Positions 43,347-50,910 of a stretch of DNA of 64,000 bases are shown piece after piece. Where the stretch lies: NCBI GenBank assembly GCA_001303585.1, contig LJTT01000005.1, positions 1-64,000 of the forward strand, written 5' to 3'. The notes under the pieces were generated by a model. It saw only the letters and a program-made list of their open reading frames with translations. It was not told the origin of the DNA and made no database searches. The stretch comes from Betaproteobacteria bacterium SG8_41 (GTDB lineage Bacteria > Pseudomonadota > Gammaproteobacteria > Burkholderiales > SG8-41). Positions within the stretch are counted from its first letter, which is position 1. Each line of letters begins with the position of its first letter. A program made the translations under genes and the position numbers.

Positions 43347-44690
43347 CTAGCTGTAACGCTTGACCCGCGCGTCGCTCAGCTTGTAGTCGTAGGCTTGTCC
43401 GATCTGCCAGGTGACCGCCTGCACCTCGCGGGGGATCCAGGCCACCGCTGGCGGCGTATCGAAACGCCCCATCATCTTCAGCACGCAATAGAGCGAGAGC
43501 TGGTCGAGGGCCCACGGCATCTGCCGTTGCTCGAAGAAATAAAGAATGTAGTTGCGGACCCGCCGCAGGAACTCCAGTCCAACCGGCGTCGGCTGGACGC
43601 CGACGATGTAGCAGATGATGTCCCACCAGGGAGAATCGATCGGTTCCCGGAGGACGAGCCCCAGGTCGTGGCCAACGATGTGCTCCAATATCCGGTCGAG
43701 CGGGGCCTCGACGACCGCGTCGACGTCAAAAGAGAGCATGGGCCTGCGGTAATGCGCGAGCAGGTCCGCCAGCTGAATGAAGCGGGCACAGGCGTAGTAG
43801 GTCCTGGCATTGGCGGGGTCCGCCGCCGCGTCGATGGGTGCGCGCTCTGTTGTCACGACCAGATTCAGGGAAGGCAGGCGGCCGGTGATGTCCGACAGCA
43901 GGTCAGCGAAGCGCTCATGCGGATCGACGATGTGAAGGTGCAGAAGGTTTCCGGACGCCGAGTTCGCGGCGTATGATTTGGTGAAAACGCGGCCGTACTT
44001 GCAGAAGTAGTCGGCGGTACAGCCGACGTAAACAACGTAGCGCACGTCGCCGCTGCCTGTGCTCATCAGCTGGGCGCGCTCGGGTACCCGGTCGTCGGTG
44101 GCTGCGCCCAGCGCGTCGTAAAAGTCCCGGCCGAAGCGCACTGCCTGACACTGGGGCGAGACGTTTGACGCTCCGGGCACGGCGAAATCCTGCTCAGCAG
44201 CCTCGTACTGTCCGAGATGCGCTCGTATCGCACCGCGGCGCACGGCCACGGCCGGATTCCCCGGGCTCAGCCGTTCAGTCTCCTCGATTTCGGCAAGCGC
44301 CTCCTCGAGGCGTTCTGCGCCCTGCAGCGCCGTGGCGAGGCCGAGTCGCGCCGGCACCGAGTCCGGGGCTATCTGAACGGCAGCACGGCTGGCGTCGATC
44401 GCGCGTTCCATATCGCCGATTTTTGTAAGGCACGTCGCCAGGTTGATGAACGTGCCCAGTTCGGGAAACGACTCCGCCGACCGCGTAAAAGCGTCGATTG
44501 CCGCTTCGTAGCGTCGCTCCAGCATGTTCACGAGGCCCGCCAGCCGCAATGCCATCGGACTGGCCGGGTTGTCAGCGAGCATTCCGTCGCACAGCTTGCG
44601 CGCGTGATCGAGCTCGCCGCGTTGCAATGCCTGTAGAGCAAGAGCTTCGGTCTCGACTTCCTTCTGGGAGGGTTGATGTTGAGTGGCCAT
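43347..44690 (-). CDS. TPR protein with C-terminal glycosyltransferase-like domain
   Basis: 447 residues from the ATG at 44690. The N-terminal 150 residues form tetratricopeptide-type helix pairs (ALQALQRGELDHARKLCDGM, ALRLAGLVNMLERRYEAAID, ALQGAERLEEALAEIEE). The second half begins with YVVYVGCTADYFCKYGRVF and has LLHLHIVDPH, MLSFDVDAVVEAPLDRILEH and a C-terminal LDQLSLYCVLKMM. The FDVDAV Asp cluster with the Rossmann-like strands suggests a GT-A glycosyltransferase. The donor sugar is unknown. Confidence 0.7.
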   Translation of the reverse strand: MATQHQPSQKEVETEALALQALQRGELDHARKLCDGMLADNPASPMALRLAGLVNMLERRYEAAIDAFTRSAESFPELGTFINLATCLTKIGDMERAIDASRAAVQIAPDSVPARLGLATALQGAERLEEALAEIEETERLSPGNPAVAVRRGAIRAHLGQYEAAEQDFAVPGASNVSPQCQAVRFGRDFYDALGAATDDRVPERAQLMSTGSGDVRYVVYVGCTADYFCKYGRVFTKSYAANSASGNLLHLHIVDPHERFADLLSDITGRLPSLNLVVTTERAPIDAAADPANARTYYACARFIQLADLLAHYRRPMLSFDVDAVVEAPLDRILEHIVGHDLGLVLREPIDSPWWDIICYIVGVQPTPVGLEFLRRVRNYILYFFEQRQMPWALDQLSLYCVLKMMGRFDTPPAVAWIPREVQAVTWQIGQAYDYKLSDARVKRYS

Positions 44691-44811
44691 TAACTGGTGC
44701 CAAGTCTGTTCGGGCAAGAATGCCGTACCCGCCGCTGCATCGCAACGTGCGCCTGAGTAATTGGGCACGGCCAGGCGCTTCCGAACGCGGCTGCTGCGAT
44801 GGGCGCGTCAA

Positions 44812-45198
44812 TTACGGCCGAGCAGGCTGCTTTTCGGGGCCGAGCGTATAGCCTTTGTTGCGCATGCAGGTGCCGACGAGCTCGGATTCCAGCACGGAAC
44901 GGTCGGCATCGAGCCAGGTTGAATAGGGCGACGGCGTCGCGACTGCCCGCCTGGCCCGATTCGTGACGACTAGGCGCGCCGTGTTGTTTGGAAACGGCCA
45001 CGCGAGATGCGCCGTATCGGCGCGCGCGAGCTGGCGGCAGTCCTGCAGATCGAGCTCAAGCGCCGCCGAATCGGACCCGTCGCGATGCCAGTCGAGCGCT
45101 GCGCAGCCGGCGCTCAGGCACAGCCCACCAACCATCCACGCCGCAGATAAACGCAGACACACGCCGATCAAGAACTTCCTTAACGATCTCGTTGCCAT
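44812..45198 (-). CDS. Small lipoprotein whose signal peptide is partly encoded by a decad repeat
   Basis: 128 residues from the ATG at 45198; the shortest ORF start is 45135. The stretch RKFLIGVCLRLSAAWMVGG ahead of the lipobox LCLSAGC is encoded by the decad array at 45142-45171. Starting at 45135 would leave a lipobox without any positive N-region, so the longer start fits better. The mature part is about 98 residues with Cys in DCRQLA and GTCMRNKGY. No family is recognised. Confidence 0.55.
   Translation of the reverse strand: MATRSLRKFLIGVCLRLSAAWMVGGLCLSAGCAALDWHRDGSDSAALELDLQDCRQLARADTAHLAWPFPNNTARLVVTNRARRAVATPSPYSTWLDADRSVLESELVGTCMRNKGYTLGPEKQPARP
45142..45171. repeat. Decad repeat inside a coding sequence (3 units)
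   Basis: CGCAGATAAA, CGCAGACACA, CGCCGATCAA. On the minus strand it is read as LIGVCLRLSA in the signal peptide of the lipoprotein gene. Confidence 0.8.
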
Positions 45199-45375
45199 TG
45201 TCGGACTTCGCCTGGTGCACAGGCTCCGCATGGTGCTGACAAGCCCATCGTTCCCGCCGATCGAGCGGCAGCTTGAACGCCCTGCGCGAGTCGGCGAGTT
45301 TGATCCGGGGCGGAGCGTTCCGATCAAGATGAGTTAGACTATCACCCCTCGGAATCATTCGCGTTGTGTTCTCAC

Positions 45376-45711
45376 ATGTTGGTAACCGACGGCCTCGTCG
45401 TCTTCTCGAAACGCGCCTGCCCCACCTGCTTCCTCATCGAGCCGGTCATGCAGCAGGTCGCCCGTTCGTTGCCGGCGTTCCAGGTAGTGTCGCAGGACGA
45501 CCCGGATTTTCCAGACAAGGTCGCAAATATCGTCGACGACCGCGAGCTGGACCAGTCCTGGCTCAACAACATCGAGGCGACACCCACCCTCGTGCGTTTC
45601 TCGCAAGGCCGCGAGGCGGAGCGGGTCGTCGGCTGGGACCGGGAGGGCTGGCGGCGCCTGACAGGCATTCGCGATCTGGCCGAGGGGCTGCCCGCTTTTC
45701 AGCCTGGGTGA
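45376..45711 (+). CDS. Thioredoxin-fold protein with CPTC active site
   Basis: 111 residues from the ATG at 45376. LVVFSKRACPTCFLIEPVMQ is a thioredoxin-type strand plus redox motif CPTC. IEATPTLVRFSQG holds the cis-Pro (TPT) of the fold, and a terminal helix follows. No signal peptide, so cytoplasmic. It is followed 24 bases later by a conserved 361-residue protein and then by a UGSC selenoprotein: an apparent three-gene redox unit. Confidence 0.8.
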   Translation: MLVTDGLVVFSKRACPTCFLIEPVMQQVARSLPAFQVVSQDDPDFPDKVANIVDDRELDQSWLNNIEATPTLVRFSQGREAERVVGWDREGWRRLTGIRDLAEGLPAFQPG

Positions 45712-45735
45712 GGCTCTCTCTCCCTCGAGCCCGGG

Positions 45736-46821
45736 GTGGCCGAGCGGCTGGAAGCGAAGCACCGCGGCGGTGCCGTGCTTGCTGCGCGCAAGATCGAGTA
45801 CGGCGACAACGACGACCCCGCGGAGATGTGCTACCTGCGCGGCTGGACGGACGGGCTGCCCGTCACGCCGCCGACCGATGTGCGGGTGATGCAGATGTTG
45901 ACCGGCACAAAACGCCGCCCGGATGAAATTGTCGGCAAGATTCCGCCTTATCTCGCCGAGTGCACGATCGAGAAGGTCGCGATCAATGCCGTGATGGCGG
46001 GATGCAAGCCGGAGTACCTCCCAGTGCTGCTTGCGGCGCTCGAGGCTGCGCTCGAACCGGTCTTCACGCTGCACGGTGTGCTGGCGACGACCTATTTCTC
46101 GAGCCCGATCATCATCGTGAACGGCCCGATCGCGAAGCGGATCGGGATGAATTCGGGCATGAATGCGCTGGGGCAGGGCAACCGGGCGAATGCGACGATC
46201 GGGCGCGCGCTCAATCTCATCGTGCAGAATGTCGGTGGCGGCCGCCCGGGCGAGGCCGATCGCGCCGCGCTGGGCGCGCCGAGCAAGTACACCCTTTGCT
46301 TTGCCGAGGACGAGTCGGATCCCGACTGGGAGCCGCTCTCGGTCGCGCGGGGTTTTCCGCGTGGCGCATCGACGGTCACGTTGTTCCAGGGACACGGCGT
46401 GGAGGCCTTCGTCGACCAGAAGTCGCGCTCACCCGAAGGACTCTCCCGATCGATTGCCATGTCGCTGGTCAAGATCGGACACACTCGGCTGACGCAGAGC
46501 GCGCGGGCGGTTTTCGTGCTCTCGCCCGAGCACTACGCCATCTACCGTGAGGCGGGATGGGACCGCAAGCGCATCGAGCGCGCACTTTATGAGGCGACCA
46601 TCCGTCCCGGCAGGGAAATCCTCGCGGGGCTCGATGGCGTGGGCGAAGGCGTGCCGGCAAGCCGGGCAGAGGAAATGGTTCCCAAGTTCCACGAGGACGG
46701 CTTGATGGTGGTGCGCGCGGGCGGCAAGGCAGGTTTGTTCTCGGCGATCCTGCCGGGCTGGCTCGCGGGACGTAACCGGCTCGAACTGCAGCCGGTTACG
46801 AAACAAATTCGTGACCAGTGA
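45736..46821 (+). CDS. Conserved protein of unknown function upstream of a selenoprotein gene
   Basis: 361 residues, GTG start. Compact and globular, without signal or membrane segments. Conserved-looking blocks: MCYLRGWTDGLPVTPPTDVR, MNSGMNALGQGNRANATIGR, LCFAEDESDPDWEPLSVARG and PKFHEDGLMVVRAGGKAGLF. A Cys in LAECTIEKVAINAVMAGCKP could be reactive. I cannot assign a family. The position between a thioredoxin-like protein and a selenoprotein suggests redox catalysis. Its stop codon TGA lies in the heptad array beginning at 46811. Confidence 0.7.
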   Translation: MAERLEAKHRGGAVLAARKIEYGDNDDPAEMCYLRGWTDGLPVTPPTDVRVMQMLTGTKRRPDEIVGKIPPYLAECTIEKVAINAVMAGCKPEYLPVLLAALEAALEPVFTLHGVLATTYFSSPIIIVNGPIAKRIGMNSGMNALGQGNRANATIGRALNLIVQNVGGGRPGEADRAALGAPSKYTLCFAEDESDPDWEPLSVARGFPRGASTVTLFQGHGVEAFVDQKSRSPEGLSRSIAMSLVKIGHTRLTQSARAVFVLSPEHYAIYREAGWDRKRIERALYEATIRPGREILAGLDGVGEGVPASRAEEMVPKFHEDGLMVVRAGGKAGLFSAILPGWLAGRNRLELQPVTKQIRDQ

Positions 46822-46838
46822 TGAGTGACCGGTGACCG
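46811..46838. repeat. Heptad repeat, GTGACCA word (4 units); supplies a stop codon
   Basis: GTGACCA, GTGATGA, GTGACCG, GTGACCG. The preceding gene terminates on the TGA at 46819-46821 inside the array, so its last codons (RDQ) come from the repeat. Confidence 0.87.
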
Positions 46839-46925
46839 GGCGGAGTTAAAGGCTTGCAGTTAAAAACCGCAAGATCTGGAACTTTGTAGGCGTGAAGAAT
46901 CCAACGTTTTCCGAAACTCGAAACT

Positions 46926-46940
46926 GACACCGGAGGTGTC
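46926..46940 (+). promoter_or_regulatory. Shine-Dalgarno site embedded in a perfect inverted repeat
   Basis: GACACC, GGA, GGTGTC. The ribosome site GGAGG spans the loop and right arm of this 6+3+6 hairpin, 8 bases before the selenoprotein ATG. Closed, the hairpin would hide the site. Confidence 0.5.
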
Positions 46941-46942
46941 TT

Positions 46943-47467
46943 ATGTGGATGCGTGATCCGACTGCTGAAACATCGTCCGTGAAGCGCCCGCGGCGGGCGC
47001 CGCCGGCTTCGCTCGAAGGTCTTACCGTCGGGCTGTTCGACATCGGCAAGACTCGTAGCGACGAATTCTTCAATCAGATCGAAAAACGCTTCACGGAGCG
47101 TGGACTCAAGGTCAAGCGTTTCGGCAAACCGACCAACGCAAAGGTCGCGACGCCGGAAAACGTGCAGAAGGTGGCGGATGAAGCCGATGTCGTGGTCATC
47201 GGCTTATCGGACTGAGGGTCATGCACGTCGTGCAGTCTGCACGACCTCATGAACTTCGATACGCGCGGGCTTCCGGGCGTCTCCGTCGTGACTCAGGCCT
47301 TTACCGACGCGGTCGAAAAGCAGTCGGGCGCGCTCGGTTTCGAGCCGGGCGTCGTCTATGTGCCGCATCCAATCCAGAACCGCACGCCCGAGGAGCTCGC
47401 GAAGATCGCGGACGATTGCGTCGAGCCCGTCCTCGCGCTGCTACAGGTCTCCACCAGGAAAACGTGA
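46943..47467 (+). CDS. UGSC-family selenoprotein (in-frame UGA decoded as selenocysteine)
   Basis: 174 residues when the TGA at 47213-47215 is read as selenocysteine (residue 91). Before it, a Rossmann-like half ends EADVVVIGLSD. After it come G92-S93-C94-T95-S96-C97, then SLHDLMNFDTRGLPGV and a C-terminal half PGVVYVPHPIQNRTPEELAKIADD. The frame continues unbroken to a second TGA at 47465. The UGSC motif defines a known selenoprotein family whose other members have CGSC. Start ATG with GGAGG. Function unknown, presumably thiol/selenol redox. Without recoding it would be a meaningless 90-residue stub. Confidence 0.85.
47216..47252 (+). promoter_or_regulatory. SECIS-like stem-loop just downstream of the UGA
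   Basis: A perfect 8-base inner stem GTCGTGCA/TGCACGAC (47227-47234 with 47238-47245) has a 3-base loop GTC. A lower stem TCATG/CATGA (47219-47223 with 47248-47252) is separated by short internal bulges. The loop is about 21 bases past the UGA, the distance seen in E. coli fdhF, with a G in the loop. All of it lies in the coding region, as bacterial SECIS elements do. Confidence 0.75.
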
Positions 47468-47490
47468 CCGCCCAGCAGTGGCCGGAAAAT

Positions 47491-47591
47491 GGTGATGAGT
47501 CCTGGTGATGATTACTGGTAATGGCTGGCATTTGCCGCTGGTTTTCATCACCATTTTTGATCACCATCATTGATCACTGTTAATCATCACC
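47491..47591. repeat. Inverted 13-base-period repeat element (sister of 26557-26697)
   Basis: Left arm GGTGATGAGTCCT, GGTGATGATTACT, GGTAATGGCTGGC (47491-47529). Right arm ATCACCATTTTTG, ATCACCATCATTG, ATCACTGTTAATC, ATCACC (47547-47591). The GGTGATGATTACT unit is identical to one at 26557. It lies in the gap after the selenoprotein gene. Confidence 0.85.
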
Positions 47592-47623
47592 TCTTCGTCT
47601 CGCCACGATGAAACGGCGCGAGG

Positions 47624-47652
47624 TTGACGGAGGCCGCCCCTGATAAGATACT
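47624..47652 (+). promoter_or_regulatory. Candidate sigma-70 promoter of the FAH-Tct operon
   Basis: TTGACG (47624-47629) and GATACT (47647-47652) with a 17-base spacer, about 37 bases upstream of the first FAH-family gene. Placement and spacing are good. Confidence 0.5.
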
Positions 47653-47688
47653 CTCGCGTTCCGCGTTAACAGGAGATTGCAGTCCATC

Positions 47689-48573
47689 ATGCGTTTAGTC
47701 ACTTTTTCTGATGACAAGGGCACGCGCGTCGGCGTGCATGACCCGGCATCCGGCAGCGTCGTAGACCTGTCGGCGGGCACGCGCCTCCCGCAGGATATGA
47801 ACGCTTTCATTGCGCTCGGCAAGAACGGACTGTCGCGCGCGCGACGTTCGGTGAGGAGCGGGGAGGGGCGTATTCCCTTCGACAGCGTCAAGCTGCACGC
47901 GCCGATCCCGCGTCCCGCGAAGAACATCCTGTGCGTCGGCAAGAACTATCACGATCACGCGCAGGAATTCCATGCAAGCGGTGTCGACGCCAGCGGCAAG
48001 GAAACCATCCCGGAAGTGCCAGTCATATTTACCAAGTGGCCCAACTCGGTGATCGGTCCCGGCGAGCCGATCCCGAGCGCGAATGACTATACGAACACGA
48101 CCGACTACGAGGGCGAACTGGCCGTGGTCATCGGGGACGGTGGGCGCCATATCAGCAAGAAGGACGCCCTCAGCCACGTGTATGGATATACGATCGTCAA
48201 CGATGTTTCGGCGCGCACCCTGCAAAACCGGCACCGCCAGTGGTTTCTCGGCAAGAGCCTCGACGGGTATTGTCCGATGGGGCCGTGCATTGTCACCGCC
48301 GATGAGGTGAAGGACGTCACGCAGCTGCAGCTTGTCACCAAGGTCAACGGCGAGCTGCGGCAAAGCGCTTTCGTGACCCAGCTCATCTTCGATATCCCGA
48401 CGCTTATCGAGACGATCTCGCGTGTGATGACGCTGGAGCCCGGCGATCTCATCGCTACCGGTACGTGCGCGGGCGTAGGCATCGGTTTTACGCCGCCGAA
48501 ATACCTGCAGCCCGGGGACAAGGTCGCGATCACGATCGAGCCCATCGGAACTCTCGAGAACCCTGTCGCCTAG
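47689..48573 (+). CDS. Fumarylacetoacetate hydrolase family protein (first copy)
   Basis: 294 residues from the ATG at 47689 (AGGAGA 12 bases upstream; a TTG at 47677 is the alternative). FAH-type metal site: Glu in TTDYEGELAVVIGDGG, with PAKNILCVGKNYHDHAQEF and TKWPNSVIGPGEPI before it. DYEGE and NDVSARTLQ blocks and LEPGDLIATGTCAGVGIGF follow. The family includes isomerases, hydratases and acylpyruvases acting on enol or 2-oxo acids. First gene of a run with a second FAH and a TctCBA transporter. Confidence 0.9.
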   Translation: MRLVTFSDDKGTRVGVHDPASGSVVDLSAGTRLPQDMNAFIALGKNGLSRARRSVRSGEGRIPFDSVKLHAPIPRPAKNILCVGKNYHDHAQEFHASGVDASGKETIPEVPVIFTKWPNSVIGPGEPIPSANDYTNTTDYEGELAVVIGDGGRHISKKDALSHVYGYTIVNDVSARTLQNRHRQWFLGKSLDGYCPMGPCIVTADEVKDVTQLQLVTKVNGELRQSAFVTQLIFDIPTLIETISRVMTLEPGDLIATGTCAGVGIGFTPPKYLQPGDKVAITIEPIGTLENPVA

Positions 48574-48623
48574 CGCATCGCGCCGGCTCAGCGAACTCAA
48601 CCGTTTTCGCATATGTTAAGGGC

Positions 48624-48723
48624 GCGACCGGTGACCAGTGACCGGTCACCGGGAAGAACGCAAGGAATACGCGGCTATTTACAGGTCAGAGGTCACGGGT
48701 CACAGGTCACGGGGCACAAATCA
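48624..48723. repeat. Heptad repeats, GTGACCG and GGTCACG words
   Basis: GCGACCG, GTGACCA, GTGACCG, GTCACCG at 48624-48651. CAGGTCA, GAGGTCA, CGGGTCA, CAGGTCA, CGGGGCA, CAAATCA run from 48682 right up to the ATG of the next gene, so they replace a normal ribosome site. Confidence 0.85.
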
Positions 48724-49679
48724 TGAAGCTAGTTCGATACGACAGAAATGGCGCGCTGCGCCTTGGGATGATAGATGGCGAGCACCTTGTCGACTTGCTC
48801 GACGCGTGCCCGACGGGAACGCCGCCTGCCGTCATCGCCGCAATGAGCGACATGACGCGGCTCATCGCGGCGGGCGAGGAAGGCCTCAAAGCGGCTGGCG
48901 CAGCACTTGCGGCATCGCGCGAGAGTGGTGGCGGCAGGATCCCGCTTGCGGGGGCCAAGCTCAGGGCGCCGCTCGATCCGTCGCTCATCCTTTGCAGCGG
49001 CGAAAACTACTGGGATCACCGCGACGAGAAGCCGGAGGTCACGCGCAAGGACCCCGAATTCTTCCTGAAAACAGGGCTCGGCGTGATCGGCCCGGGAGAC
49101 GAGATCATCCGCGACGAGCGGGTTACGCGGAAGCTCGATTACGAGACGGAGTTGCTGGTCGTGATCGGCAAGCCCGGACGGCACATACCGCGAGAGCGGG
49201 CGCTCGAGCACGTCTTCGGTTATTCGATTATGAATGACGTGACGGCGCGTGACCGCCAGGTGACATTGCGCCCTGACGGCTCCTCCGTTTACAACCTCGG
49301 GCCCGGGAAGAATTTCGACACCTGTGCGCCACTCGGCCCCTCGATCGTGACCCGCGACGAGATTCCGGACCCCCAGGCGCTGGACCTGAAGACCCTCGTC
49401 AACGGCGAGCTGCGACAGAGCAACTCCACCGCAAAAATGATCTGGGATTGCGCTCGCCTGGTCGAGTTCTTCTCGACATTCGTCACCTTGCAGCCGGGTG
49501 TGGTGATCTCGACCGGGACTCCCGGGGGCACGGCCTGGGGCACGGATCCGGAACTGGGCGGGAAGAAGCCGATGCGCAAGGACGTCGTTGCGCCAAAAGG
49601 CTACCTTCAGCCCGGCGACGTCGTGGTTTGCGAAATCGAACGCATCGGCCAGCTCGAAAATCGCGTGAAATCGGCCTGA
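48723..49679 (+). CDS. Fumarylacetoacetate hydrolase family protein (second copy)
   Basis: 318 residues. Metal-site block RKLDYETELLVVIGKPGRH, then VFGYSIMNDVTARDRQ and the long loop between AWGTDPELGGKKPMRK and YLQPGDVVVCEIERIGQLENRV. It differs enough from the first copy to act on another substrate of the same pathway. The start has no Shine-Dalgarno site: the upstream 40 bases are heptad repeat. Likely cotranscribed with the first copy and the Tct genes. Confidence 0.88.
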   Translation: MKLVRYDRNGALRLGMIDGEHLVDLLDACPTGTPPAVIAAMSDMTRLIAAGEEGLKAAGAALAASRESGGGRIPLAGAKLRAPLDPSLILCSGENYWDHRDEKPEVTRKDPEFFLKTGLGVIGPGDEIIRDERVTRKLDYETELLVVIGKPGRHIPRERALEHVFGYSIMNDVTARDRQVTLRPDGSSVYNLGPGKNFDTCAPLGPSIVTRDEIPDPQALDLKTLVNGELRQSNSTAKMIWDCARLVEFFSTFVTLQPGVVISTGTPGGTAWGTDPELGGKKPMRKDVVAPKGYLQPGDVVVCEIERIGQLENRVKSA

Positions 49680-49915
49680 AGGGCCTTTGCCGCTCCGAAT
49701 TCGGTAATTTGCCGTACCCGTATAGAATGGCGCTTGCTGCATCCCGAACGCCGGGGAGCGGAGCTTGAACAACAACCCGCGGCGAGGGGGTGGACCGATC
49801 GGGAAATTGCGGTGACCGTCGGGGTCGATTTCAGCCGGCCGACCGAAGGGTGGGCTGACTGCCCGACGATAGAGTGCATCACTTTGTTTTGTTTCCCAGA
49901 ACCAAGGAGGAGGTC

Positions 49916-50899
49916 ATGTTGATTCGCTTAGCCATATTTTCTGCTGTTTCCATTGCGCTGCTCGGCAGCGCGGCCGTTCAGGCGCAGGATGCCTACCCGA
50001 GCCGTCCCATCACGATGATCGTCGCGTTCCCGCCGGGAGGCGTGGCCGACAAAAACGCGCGGCCGACATCAGCCGCAATCGAGAAGGTGCTCGGGCAGCC
50101 GGTAACGATCACCAACCGGCCCGGGGCTGGCGGCGCGGTCGGCAATGCGGTCGTCGCGCATGCCAAACCCGATGGCTATACCATCGGCATGCTTCTCTCG
50201 AGCGTCTCGGTCATCCCGGCGGCGGACGAGCTATTCAATCGCAAGCCGGCCTACACGCTGGATGAACTGAGAACCATCGCCCTGATTTCTGCCGACCCGA
50301 TGATCCTCATCGTGGCTGCGAAAAGCAACTGGAAGTCGGTCAAGGATCTGGTCGACGACATCAAGAAGAAGCCAGGACAGTACTCTTTTTCGTCTTCCGG
50401 CATCTATGGCGCCCTGCACATGCCCATGGAAATGTTCTTCCACGCGGCGGGCGGCCTCAAGCTGCGTCACGTTCCGACCAAGGGTGGCGCACCGGCCCTG
50501 AGACAGCTGCTCGGCGAGCACGTGGATTTCACGGCGGGCGGTCCGGCGGCGATCGGTCCGCATATCAGGAGCGGCAAGCTGCGCCCGCTGGCAAGCTGGG
50601 GCGAGAATCGGCATCCGGCCTATCCGAAGGTCCCGACCTTCAGGGAGCTTGGCTACGATATCGTGTACTACATCTGGGCCGGGATGTTTGCGCCCGCAGG
50701 CACGCCGGATTCCGTGATCAAGGTTCTGCGTGATGCCACGCGCACGGCCGTAGCTTCAGCAGAGTTCAAAAAGGCCATGAAAAACCTGAACTCGCCAATT
50801 GTCTACAAGGACGCGCCCGAGTTTCACAAATACTGGCGCGATGACGCCACGCGTCTCGCTGCCATCGTCAAGATGGTCGGCAAAGTGGAAACGAAGTAG
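49916..50899 (+). CDS. Tripartite tricarboxylate transporter substrate-binding protein (TctC/Bug family)
   Basis: 327 residues from the ATG at 49916 (AAGGAGGAGG upstream). Signal peptide IRLAIFSAVSIALLGSAAVQAQ. Bug-family hallmarks: YPSRPITMIVAFPPGG, PGAGGAVGNAVVAHAKPDGYTI and a GAPALRQLLGEHVDFTAGG block. Binds a carboxylate in the periplasm and presents it to the TctAB membrane pair encoded next. In Burkholderiales such proteins are numerous. The substrate is not predictable but probably links to the FAH enzymes. Confidence 0.92.
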   Translation: MLIRLAIFSAVSIALLGSAAVQAQDAYPSRPITMIVAFPPGGVADKNARPTSAAIEKVLGQPVTITNRPGAGGAVGNAVVAHAKPDGYTIGMLLSSVSVIPAADELFNRKPAYTLDELRTIALISADPMILIVAAKSNWKSVKDLVDDIKKKPGQYSFSSSGIYGALHMPMEMFFHAAGGLKLRHVPTKGGAPALRQLLGEHVDFTAGGPAAIGPHIRSGKLRPLASWGENRHPAYPKVPTFRELGYDIVYYIWAGMFAPAGTPDSVIKVLRDATRTAVASAEFKKAMKNLNSPIVYKDAPEFHKYWRDDATRLAAIVKMVGKVETK

Positions 50900-50910
50900 C
50901 GGGCAAGCGA

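Noticed and set aside
45731-45790. A stretch resembling the 5' end of a serine or leucine tRNA (GGGGTGGCCGAGCGGCTGG)
   Set aside because: The rest cannot form a cloverleaf and the bases lie in frame at the start of the conserved 361-residue protein (AERLEAKHRGG), so the match is coincidental.
46943-47467. Reading the split frame at 47213 as a nonsense mutation or sequencing error in a pseudogene
   Set aside because: The codons on both sides are in frame, the UGSC motif is a known selenoprotein signature and a SECIS-like hairpin lies at the expected distance. Recoding is more economical.
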